Positions 5,970 to 12,527 of a stretch of DNA of 38,703 nt are shown one piece after another. A program made the position numbers and the translations under genes. This DNA is from Pseudomonadota bacterium (lineage in GTDB: Bacteria; Pseudomonadota; Alphaproteobacteria; Caulobacterales; Caulobacteraceae). Where the stretch lies: contig JAFAEC010000179.1 of assembly GCA_023424215.1 (NCBI GenBank), forward strand, positions 1 through 38,703, given 5' to 3'. Every line of letters starts with the position of its first letter. The first letter of the stretch is position 1. The notes beneath the pieces are model-generated. The model was not told the DNA's origin, did no database searches, and was given only the letters and a program-made list of their open reading frames with translations.

Positions 5970-8452
5970 GAAGCGGCGGTCCTGCGCCGGCGCGGGCGAC
6001 GGCGGCGGGCCGGCGCAGGCTCGGGCGCGGTCAGGGCCGAGAGTGCGGCGAACGGCGAATCCTTGACCGGCTTCGGCTGGCGTCCCCGCCGCTCCGCCTG
6101 CTGCGCTCGCGGCGTCTTCAATGCGGCCAGCACCGCCTTCGCCTCCGCCTCGCTCACCCCGAGCTCCGTCAGGTCCCCGTCGCCGAGCCGGCCGCCGCCC
6201 TTCCCCCGCCGTTCCGACAGGGCCTCCAGCCATTCCACCGGCGCGGTGAAGCGTCCGACCGCGCGCAGGCCGAAGGCCGACAACTGACGGGGCGAGGGGG
6301 GCGGATCGGACAGGATCCCCAGCCCCGTCGCCCGAGGCCGCGCCGGCCCGTCGGCGACGAACGCCTGGGCCACGCCCCTGGCCCGGTCCTTGAGCAGGCC
6401 GGGCAGCCAGACGGAGTGGATGCCCACCCGCACCCCGAATTCCTTCAGGGTGCGTCGTTCAGCCTGGCTGAGCGCGGCCAGATCGCGCTCCACCTCGCGC
6501 CGGTCGATCACCCCGCCGGCCTCCACCAGCCGGAACGCGATCCCGCGCGGCAGGCCCTTCAGCGTGCCGCTCTCGATCGCCGTCTTCAGCCGGCGCAGCG
6601 GCCGCAGCGCGCGCCCGGCCTCGGAGGCCAGCCAGGCCTCCAGCCGTCTCGTCGCCCGCTCGCGCGCGGCGACCGAGCCGAGATCGCCCAGCAGCCGCAC
6701 CTTCGGCGCGAACGGCTCGCCGCCGACCACCCGCCCGGCCTGCGCGCCGCGCCACATCACGGCTCCGTCGGGAGTCACGGCGAAGGCCTCATCCGGCTCC
6801 GCGGCCAGTCGCCCGAGACGGCGGGCGATCTCCGGCGTCACCGCCTGCCGGGCGGCGTGCCTCAGGGCCCGGTCGGCCAGGGCCGATCCGCCCCGGTCGA
6901 TCTGGAAGTCGACGCCGTTCAGGTGGCCGACCACGTGACCCTCGACCACCACCTCGCCGTCGTCGGCCACCGCGGCCAGGGCGTCGCCCCGGACGTTCAG
7001 GGCCTGCATCAGGGCGGTGGTGCGACGGTCGACGAAGCGCGCCGTCAGCCGCTCGTGCAGCACGTCCGACAGTCGTTCTTCGAGCGCCTTGGTCCGGTCG
7101 CGCCAGCCCTGCGCCTGGTCCAGCCAGTCGGGTCGGTTGGCGATGTAGCTCAGCGTGCGCACCCCGGACAGCCGCGCCGACAGTTGATCGATCTGGCCGT
7201 CGTCCCTGTCGAGGGCGGCGAAGCGCGGCGCGATCCATTCTTCTGTCAGCCGGCCCCGTCGGCCGGTCAGGGCTTCGAAGATGTCCTTCGCCAGCCGGGC
7301 GTGCTCGTCCAGCGTCGTCTTCTGGAAGTCGGGCAGTTGGCAGGCCTCCCACAGCCGCATCAGGGCGCCGCGCGACCGGCTCACCCGGTTGACCGCCGCA
7401 TCCTGGGCCAGCCGGCGCAGCAACACCTCGTCCAGCGCGGGCTCGGTCAGGCGCAGGCCGAAACGCTGCGGCGTCACCGTCAGCGAGCGCAGCAGGTCGG
7501 GCAGGGTGTCGAAATCCAGCCGGGCGTTGCGCCACTCGGCCGCCTCGACCGGGTCGAAGCGATGCTCGACCACCTGTTCGACCAGGTCCGGGTCCAGCTC
7601 CAGCGCCTCGCCGGTGACGCCGAAGGTCCCGTCGCGCAGATGCCGTCCCGCCCGCCCGGCGATCTGGCCGATCTCGTGGGCGTGCAGCCAGCGGGTGCGG
7701 CGGCCGTCGAACTTGCGCAGGCCGGCGAAGGCGACATGGTCGACGTCCATGTTCAGCCCCATGCCGATGGCGTCGGTCGCCACAAGGAAGTCGACCTCGC
7801 CCGACTGGAACAGTTCGACCTGGGCGTTGCGAGTGCGCGGGCTGAGGCTGCCCATCACCACCGCCGCTCCGCCCCGCTGGCGCCGGATCAGTTCGGCGAT
7901 GGCGTAGACCTGCTCGGTCGAGAAGGCGACGATGGCGCTGCGCCGGGGCAGGCGGGTCAGCTTCTTCGACCCGGCGTAGCTGAGTGTCGACAGGCGGTCG
8001 CGGGCGACGATCTCCGCGTCCGGAACCAGCGCCCGGACCAGCGGCGCCATGGTCCCGGCCCCCAGGAACATGGTCTCGGCCCGGCCGCGGGCGTGCAGCA
8101 GGCGCTGGGTGAAGACGTGGCCGCGCTCGGGGTCGGCGACCAGCTGGATCTCGTCGACGGCGAGGAACTCCACCGACCGCTCCAGCGGCATCGCCTCGAC
8201 GGTGCACACGAAGTAGTGCGGCCGGGCCGGGACGATCTTCTCCTCGCCGGTGATCAGGGCCACGGCCGCGGCGCCCCGCTGCCGGACGACGCGGTCGTAG
8301 ATCTCGCGCGCCAGCAGGCGCAGCGGCAGGCCGATCATGCCGGATGCGTGGCCGAGCATCCGCTCGACCGCCAGGTGGGTCTTGCCGGTGTTGGTGGGAC
8401 CCAGGATCGCGGCGACCCGCGACGGGGCCGCTCCTGCGCCTCGGTCACTCAT
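5966..8452 (-). CDS. SUV3-like superfamily 2 RNA/DNA helicase
   Basis: 828 aa. Helicase motifs in order: Walker A GPTNTGKT (residues 18-25), LPLRLLAREIYDR (Ia), DEIQ (100-103, motif II, the SUV3-type variant), the motif III equivalent FLGAGTM, TDAIGMGLNMD (V), and QIAGRAGR (VI). A long C-terminal extension ends in a basic Arg/Pro-rich tail (ARRRRPRRRR). Bacterial homologues of mitochondrial SUV3 are common in alphaproteobacteria and are thought to act in RNA metabolism. The protein is cytosolic, with no signal. The ATG at 8452 has no strong ribosome site. The gene overlaps the S4-domain gene by 4 nt. Confidence 0.92.
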   Translation of the reverse strand: MSDRGAGAAPSRVAAILGPTNTGKTHLAVERMLGHASGMIGLPLRLLAREIYDRVVRQRGAAAVALITGEEKIVPARPHYFVCTVEAMPLERSVEFLAVDEIQLVADPERGHVFTQRLLHARGRAETMFLGAGTMAPLVRALVPDAEIVARDRLSTLSYAGSKKLTRLPRRSAIVAFSTEQVYAIAELIRRQRGGAAVVMGSLSPRTRNAQVELFQSGEVDFLVATDAIGMGLNMDVDHVAFAGLRKFDGRRTRWLHAHEIGQIAGRAGRHLRDGTFGVTGEALELDPDLVEQVVEHRFDPVEAAEWRNARLDFDTLPDLLRSLTVTPQRFGLRLTEPALDEVLLRRLAQDAAVNRVSRSRGALMRLWEACQLPDFQKTTLDEHARLAKDIFEALTGRRGRLTEEWIAPRFAALDRDDGQIDQLSARLSGVRTLSYIANRPDWLDQAQGWRDRTKALEERLSDVLHERLTARFVDRRTTALMQALNVRGDALAAVADDGEVVVEGHVVGHLNGVDFQIDRGGSALADRALRHAARQAVTPEIARRLGRLAAEPDEAFAVTPDGAVMWRGAQAGRVVGGEPFAPKVRLLGDLGSVAARERATRRLEAWLASEAGRALRPLRRLKTAIESGTLKGLPRGIAFRLVEAGGVIDRREVERDLAALSQAERRTLKEFGVRVGIHSVWLPGLLKDRARGVAQAFVADGPARPRATGLGILSDPPPSPRQLSAFGLRAVGRFTAPVEWLEALSERRGKGGGRLGDGDLTELGVSEAEAKAVLAALKTPRAQQAERRGRQPKPVKDSPFAALSALTAPEPAPARRRRPRRRRTAAS

Positions 8453-8766
8453 ACCGGTGAAAGGTGGCCCTTCGCGATCCGTTCCTCAAGCGGCGCCGCA
8501 AGGCTCGCGGGCCCGGTAAACGACAAGCGTCGCCGTGACGGAACAGGGGCGAAACGAATCGGGACCGAATCGCCGACACCGCCCGATTCGGGATTTGTTC
8601 CCTACAGGATATTGTATCTTAAGGCCGATTAACCACAACCGGATCCGGAACTCCCCTGCGGCCCTGCAAGCCCGCTATCGAACAGGGGAGGATCCCGCGG
8701 GCCGCGGCGAATTTCCCCGGCGACGCTTCCCCCGCGCCGCGCAAGCCGCTAGGTCAGCCCCTGCGT
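8453..8766. other. Divergent control region between helicase gene and tRNA-Arg
   Basis: 314 nt without a convincing gene. It has three GANTC (CcrM-type methylation) sites within 34 bp at 8556, 8567 and 8585. Two lie in an 8-bp inverted repeat, CCGAATCG (8565-8572) and CGATTCGG (8584-8591). An AT-rich island (about 8591-8635) follows, the likely promoter zone for the tRNA or the helicase, but I cannot assign clean -35/-10 boxes. The open frame starting at 8535 is not protein-like. Confidence 0.55.
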
Positions 8767-8843
8767 GGCCCCGTAGCTCAGCTGCATAGAGCAAGGCTTT
8801 CCTAAAGCCGAGGTCGGAGGTTGGAGTCCTCCCGGGGTCGCCA
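8767..8843 (+). tRNA. tRNA-Arg (anticodon CCU)
   Basis: 77 nt including an encoded CCA (8841-8843). Acceptor GGCCCCG/CGGGGTC with one G-U; D stem GCTC/GAGC; anticodon stem with loop TTCCTAA (anticodon CCT at 8801-8803); T stem GGAGG/CCTCC. Arg identity base A20 and G73 are present. Oddities: the D loop has G18-C19 instead of GG, and the T loop is TTGGAGT with G56 instead of C56. The usual G19-C56 tertiary pair is therefore inverted to C19-G56. Pair 27-43 is an A-G mismatch. Confidence 0.95.
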
Positions 8844-8890
8844 GCGCCTTCGTCGCCCGCCGGGCCGGCGCGAACCGGCCGCGGCGCGCT

Positions 8891-9324
8891 TCAGACCATC
8901 GAATCCGGCGTCGGTCCGAAGGCGTTGGGCCGGGGGTCGCCGGGCTGGACTCCGACCCAGATCAGAAAGCCCAGCGAGGCGAGCAGGGCGATGAAGGACA
9001 CGATCAGCGTGAGACCCGCGCCGGCGAAGGCTGCGCCCATGGTGGCGGCGTTGGCGGCCGCCAGCGCCGTGAACAGACCGAGGGCGGCCGAGGCGGCAGA
9101 CGGGATCAGCGCGATCAGGACCAGCCAGGCCGAGCGGCCGAAATCGTGCAGCCGCTTCGCCATCAGGCAGGACCACGGCGCGATGAGCGCAAGCGAGACC
9201 AGGGGGCCGACGATCGGCATCAGGCTGGTCAGGAGGCCGACGCCGATCAGCACCAGGGCGCCGATCCAGAAGTCCTTGCGACCGATCCGGCCGTCGAGAG
9301 ACAGGAAGAGGGAAACCAGTTCAT
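8891..9324 (-). CDS. DUF805 membrane protein with an apparent 1-nt frameshift at its 5' end
   Basis: Small inner-membrane protein: the family signature (LFLSLDGRIGRKDFWIG near the start, MAKRLHDFGRSAW in the middle) and four hydrophobic segments, ending with the usual loop PGDPRPNAFG. The main frame has no ATG, GTG or TTG near the start. The ATG at 9324 gives MNWF and then leaves the frame. Adding one base in the TTT/CCC tract (about 9310-9315) would give MNWFSLFLSLDGRIGR, the normal family start. I read this as a one-base deletion, either a sequencing error or a real mutation. It is the last gene of the DUF983-TlpA-MBL unit. Confidence 0.75.
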
Positions 9325-9395
9325 CGTTCTTTTCTTTCGGCAGGCGGCTCAGCGGCCGGCGGTGAAGACCTGTTCGATCGAGCCGTCGCTGATCG

Positions 9396-10193
9396 TCAGC
9401 GGACCGGAAACCGGCGCTTCGAAGACGTAAGGGTGGCGTCGCGCCTCTCGCGCAGGGCCACGAAGTCGGCCTCGGACCGGTCGCCGCCGACGTGAATGTT
9501 GCGGGCTTTCTGCTCCACCACCGTGCTGAAACAGGCGGGCTCGCGGCCATCGGGCCCGTAGTCGTGGCCCACGAAGATCCCGGCGTCGTCCGGCAGGGCG
9601 AGGATGTCCCGGATGCTGCGATACAGGGCGCGGGCGTCGCCGCCGGGGAAGTCGGCGCGGGAAGTGCCCGAGTCGGGCATCATCAGGGTGTCGTGGACGA
9701 AGGCGTTGTCGCCGATGACATAGGTGATCGAGGCCAGGGTGTGCCCCGGCGAGAACATCACCCGCCCGGTCAACTCGCCGACGCGGAAGGTTTCCCCGGC
9801 CTTGAACAGCCGGTCCCACTGCCGTCCGTCCGTGGGAAAGTCGTCCGGCAGGCCGTAGAGGTCCTTCCACAGCGCCTGGACGCCGGCGACCTTCTCGCCG
9901 ATGGCGGTCGGGGCGCCCAGTTCGGCCTGCAGCCATGGGGCGGCCGAGAAGTGATCGGCGTGAGGATGGGTGTCGAGGATCCACTCGACCTTGAGCTCCC
10001 GGTCGCGGACGAAGCCGAGTATCTCCGCCGCGTTGCGGGTCGAGGTCGCCGCCGCCTTCTCGTCGAAGTCCCACACGGGGTCGATGATCGCCGCGGCCCG
10101 GGTGGCGGGGTCGATCACCACATACTGCCAGCTGCCGGTCGTCGCGTCGTGGAAGGCGGCGATCTCGGCGCCGCCGTGGGTGAAAGTCTGCAT
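9396..10193 (-). CDS. Metallo-beta-lactamase-fold hydrolase (persulfide dioxygenase/glyoxalase II-like)
   Basis: 265 aa, cytosolic. Metal motif THPHADH (residues 75-81), then SPGHTLAS and FVGHDYGPDG supply the remaining His/Asp ligands. The layout matches the MBL subgroup of ETHE1-type persulfide dioxygenases and related hydrolases (start MQTF..., AAIIDPVWDFD). The C-terminus is odd: after ADFVALRERRDATL, family members usually continue with a LILPSxQVNxRxG-type segment, but here nine unrelated residues precede the stop. It lies 40 nt downstream of the TlpA-like gene on the same strand, so a thiol/sulfur role is plausible. Confidence 0.85.
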   Translation of the reverse strand: MQTFTHGGAEIAAFHDATTGSWQYVVIDPATRAAAIIDPVWDFDEKAAATSTRNAAEILGFVRDRELKVEWILDTHPHADHFSAAPWLQAELGAPTAIGEKVAGVQALWKDLYGLPDDFPTDGRQWDRLFKAGETFRVGELTGRVMFSPGHTLASITYVIGDNAFVHDTLMMPDSGTSRADFPGGDARALYRSIRDILALPDDAGIFVGHDYGPDGREPACFSTVVEQKARNIHVGGDRSEADFVALRERRDATLTSSKRRFPVR

Positions 10194-10233
10194 CCGGGCC
10201 TCGCTGTCGCGCCGGGCACGGCCCCGGCCTTGT

Positions 10234-11085
10234 TCAGGAAGCGGCGGGCGAACGGGTGGTTCCGGCCCCGCCTCGCGCGATCGGCGGGGCGCGCTCCAGT
10301 CGCCGGATTTCGGTGTCGATCTGTTCGGGCGCGATCTCGCCCATGTGAGCCCTGGCCAGCCGGCCGTCTGCGTGCAGGAACAGGGTCACGGGAATGCCGA
10401 CGGTCCCGTAGTGCTGCGCCACCGCCTGGCCGCGGTCCAGCAGCACGTGCTCGAGGGCCAGGCCTTCGCTCGCGAGGAAGCGATCCGCAGTCTCCGGCGC
10501 TTCCCCCTGGTTGACGAAGAGGAAGCGGACATCGCGGTGACGACGGGCGGCCGCGTCCAGCGCGGGCATCTCGCGGCGACAGGGGGCGCACCAGGTGGCC
10601 CAGAGGTTGATCACCGTGGGCTGGCCGACTGGCGCGGCCAGATCGACCGGCGCGCCCGACAGGGCGGCGAGGGTGAGCGGCGGCGGGGGCAGGGGTTCGG
10701 TCCGCGACGAGACATGATGCGCGGCGCTCCACACCAGGGCCGAGACCGCGACCGGCGCGACCGCCCAGGCCATCAGCCGGCGCTCGCGCAGGAAGATCAG
10801 TGAGGCGACGACGACTACCGGCAGCACCCAGAGCCAGTCGAAGCCGCCCTGCCAGACGGCGAGGGCGCGCAGGGGATCGTCGCGGAAATAGTCCCAATGC
10901 CCGACGACATGGGCCAACCGGGCCGCGGCGACGCCGCCCAGCGCCACCGTCGTGCTCCACGGATTGAAGCGGGGGCTGATCCGCGACGCCAGCCAGCCGG
11001 AGCCGACCATGAACACCAGCACGCCCAGCAGGATGGCGAAGCGCTCCCCCGACAGGACCAGGGGACCGAGTTCGATGGCGTTCAT
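10234..11085 (-). CDS. TlpA-family thiol-disulfide oxidoreductase with N-terminal membrane domain
   Basis: 283 aa. The N-terminal half (residues 1-120) carries about four hydrophobic segments and resembles part of prolipoprotein diacylglyceryl transferase-type membrane regions. The C-terminal half is a periplasmic thioredoxin fold with active site WCAPC (Cys166, Cys169) after TVINLWAT, and the cis-Pro loop GTVGIPVTLF. The domain should reduce or exchange disulfides in the periplasm, for example for cytochrome c maturation. It starts 10 nt after the DUF983 gene and is followed by the MBL hydrolase gene: one operon. The N-terminal domain assignment is tentative. Confidence 0.85.
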   Translation of the reverse strand: MNAIELGPLVLSGERFAILLGVLVFMVGSGWLASRISPRFNPWSTTVALGGVAAARLAHVVGHWDYFRDDPLRALAVWQGGFDWLWVLPVVVVASLIFLRERRLMAWAVAPVAVSALVWSAAHHVSSRTEPLPPPPLTLAALSGAPVDLAAPVGQPTVINLWATWCAPCRREMPALDAAARRHRDVRFLFVNQGEAPETADRFLASEGLALEHVLLDRGQAVAQHYGTVGIPVTLFLHADGRLARAHMGEIAPEQIDTEIRRLERAPPIARGGAGTTRSPAAS

Positions 11086-11095
11086 GCGGCGTCCG

Positions 11096-11503
11096 TCAGC
11101 GCCACCGGGAGCCTTCGCCGTGGCCGCCGACGCTGTCCCATTCCGCCTCGGTCGCCTTGTGCACGTACTGTTCGGCCACCAGCCAGCCCTTCAGGGGCCG
11201 CAGCACCGCGAGGCAGGCCAGCACCAGCAGGGGCATGGTCACCACCATGTGGACCCAGATCGGCGGGTGGACGGTGAACTCGAACCACATGAACAGCCCC
11301 ATGCCGACCAGACCGACGACGCTCATGCCGAAGAAGGCCGGGCCGTCGGCCGGATCGGCGAAGTCGTAGGACAGGCCGCAGGCCGGGCACGCATCGCGCA
11401 GGCTGAGGTAGCCCTTGAACATCGAGGCCTCGCCGCAGCGCGGGCAACGGCAGCGCAGCCCGGTCTTCATGGGGCTGAGGCGGGGGCGGGAGGGTTCGGT
11501 CAT
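11096..11503 (-). CDS. DUF983 family membrane protein
   Basis: 135 aa. A zinc-ribbon-like N-terminus with CPRCG and CPACG (the DUF983 signature, with GxxSMFKGYL) is followed by two strong transmembrane segments (MSVVGLVGMGLFMWFEF; MVVTMPLLVLACLAVL). Function unknown; members often sit near cytochrome oxidase or redox genes. ATG 11503 is preceded by AGGGA; an internal ATG at 11470 is possible. It is the first gene of the unit DUF983-TlpA-MBL-DUF805. Confidence 0.85.
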   Translation of the reverse strand: MTEPSRPRLSPMKTGLRCRCPRCGEASMFKGYLSLRDACPACGLSYDFADPADGPAFFGMSVVGLVGMGLFMWFEFTVHPPIWVHMVVTMPLLVLACLAVLRPLKGWLVAEQYVHKATEAEWDSVGGHGEGSRWR

Positions 11504-11574
11504 CGGGCGGTCCCTGGAAAGCTCTCCATGTCGGCCCGGCCGGCGCGCCCCGCAAGCGGGGCCGGATGTCGCGG

Positions 11575-11599
11575 GGAACACCGCCCCCGCGCCGCCGTT
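11575..11599 (+). promoter_or_regulatory. Candidate EcfG promoter for cinA/pncC operon
   Basis: GGAAC (11575-11579), 16 nt, CGTT (11596-11599). Transcription would begin only a few bases before the ATG at 11609, giving a nearly leaderless mRNA, consistent with the absence of a ribosome site there. The GC-rich context makes chance more likely than for the csbD site. Confidence 0.4.
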
Positions 11600-11608
11600 C
11601 CCGCCCTG

Positions 11609-12115
11609 ATGACCGAGACGCTCAGCCCCGCCCTTCCCGACGACGTCGAGCGCCTCGTGGAGGCCGTTCTCAAGCCGGCCTGCGATCGCGGGATCACCCT
11701 CGCCACGGCCGAGAGCTGCACCGGCGGACTGGTGGCGTCCGTTCTCACCGATGTCGAAGGGCGGTCCCACGCCTTCGAGCGCGGTTACGTGGTCTATACC
11801 GACGAGGCCAAGGCGCACGAGCTCGGTGTGCCCCTGCGGCTGATCCGCCAGAACGGGGCCGTCTCGGAGCCGGTCGCCCGCGCTATGGCCGAGGGCGCGC
11901 TGCGCGAGTCCGGGGCCGGCGCGGCGGTGGCGATCACCGGATTCGCCGGCCCGGCCGGTCCCGATGACGAGCCCGGGCTGGTGCATTTCGCCCTGGCGGC
12001 GACGGGCGCCCCGACGGTGCACGAGGAGCACCATTTCGGCGACGTCGGCCGCGGGCCGGTGCGGCTGGAGTGCCTGCGCGTGGCGCTGCGGCTGCTGCGC
12101 GAGGCGGTGAGCTGA
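11609..12115 (+). CDS. pncC: CinA C-terminal-type nicotinamide-nucleotide amidohydrolase
   Basis: 168 aa, single-domain CinA/PncC protein, which deamidates NMN to NaMN to recycle NAD. Signature TLATAESCTGGLVAS (about residues 30-44), then the conserved GYVVYTDEAKAHELGV and AVAITGFAGPAGP segments. The usual length for the stand-alone form is 160-170 aa. No Shine-Dalgarno is visible before ATG 11609. Its stop overlaps the start of the next small gene (TGATG), so the two are cotranslated. Confidence 0.92.
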   Translation: MTETLSPALPDDVERLVEAVLKPACDRGITLATAESCTGGLVASVLTDVEGRSHAFERGYVVYTDEAKAHELGVPLRLIRQNGAVSEPVARAMAEGALRESGAGAAVAITGFAGPAGPDDEPGLVHFALAATGAPTVHEEHHFGDVGRGPVRLECLRVALRLLREAVS

Positions 12116-12258
12116 TGCGCTGGCCGCTGATGCTCGGCCTCGTCGTGGCGGCGATCGGGATCGCCGTGGTCGTCTGGTACGCCAGCGGCGGCCGGTTCCT
12201 GTTCTTTTTCCTCCCCCTGCTCATCGGCCTGCCGCTGCTTGGCCGCACGCGCCGCTGA
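12115..12258 (+). CDS. 47-aa two-segment membrane microprotein
   Basis: MRWPLMLGLVVAAIGIAVVVWY... followed by FLFFFLPLLIGLPLL and a basic end (RTRR): two hydrophobic segments separated by a short SGGR turn, so probably a small inner-membrane hairpin with its C-terminus inside. The ATG shares a base with the cinA stop codon (TGATG). I do not recognise a family. The tight coupling and clean amphipathic ends support a real gene. Confidence 0.65.
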   Translation: MRWPLMLGLVVAAIGIAVVVWYASGGRFLFFFLPLLIGLPLLGRTRR

Positions 12259-12269
12259 CGGGGTTCACC

Positions 12270-12288
12270 GCCGGCCCGCCGGGCCGGC
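12270..12288 (+). other. Intergenic hairpin between two membrane microprotein genes
   Basis: Perfect 8-bp inverted repeat GCCGGCCC/GGGCCGGC with a 3-nt GCC loop. There is no T tract, so it is not a classic terminator; it could be an attenuating or RNA-stabilising element. Confidence 0.4.
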
Positions 12289-12305
12289 CCAGACCGGAGA
12301 CTCAC

Positions 12306-12464
12306 ATGGAAGGATTTCCCTGGCTGATCGTCATTGTGGGAGGCCCGCTCATCCTTGGCGTCCTGTTCGCCTGGGCCAAACTGCGCAACGCGGGCGTCGA
12401 TCGCCGTATCGATCCGGACACCCCGTCGGACGATCCCTCCAAGGGCATGACCGGCCACGACTGA
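12306..12464 (+). CDS. 52-aa single-span membrane protein
   Basis: MEGFPWLIVIVGGPLILGVLFAWAKLRN is one transmembrane segment with a polar, acidic cytoplasmic-type tail (VDRRIDPDTPSDDPSKGMTGHD). GGAGA lies 7-8 nt before ATG 12306. Such tiny N-in or N-out membrane proteins are common and often missed. No function is assigned. It follows the 47-aa gene by 47 nt. Confidence 0.7.
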   Translation: MEGFPWLIVIVGGPLILGVLFAWAKLRNAGVDRRIDPDTPSDDPSKGMTGHD

Positions 12465-12527
12465 CCCGGTCGACGGTCACCAACCGTTAACCGCGTTGAA
12501 AGGCCCCGCGCGCGAGGGTGCGCGCGT

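Noticed and set aside
8540..8544. Additional EcfG -35 (GGAAC) upstream of the tRNA
   Set aside because: No CGTT at 16 or 17 nt.
8597..8611. LexA box of alphaproteobacterial type (GTTC-N7-GTTC)
   Set aside because: Only the first half (GTTC at 8597) is present; the second reads GATA.
5789..8632. Very long plus-strand open frame opposite the helicase gene
   Set aside because: Arg/Gln/His-rich shadow produced by high GC3; the minus strand encodes a full helicase with all motifs.
8802..9176. Minus-strand open frame ending in PREDSNLRP
   Set aside because: Its end is an antisense translation of the tRNA-Arg T arm, a known type of annotation artefact; the rest is out of frame with the DUF805 gene.
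12487..12492. CtrA site for the TPR gene
   Set aside because: Only the TTAACC half is present; the upstream half at N7 reads GTCA, and the palindrome of the other flagellar promoters is missing. Kept only as a half-site remark.
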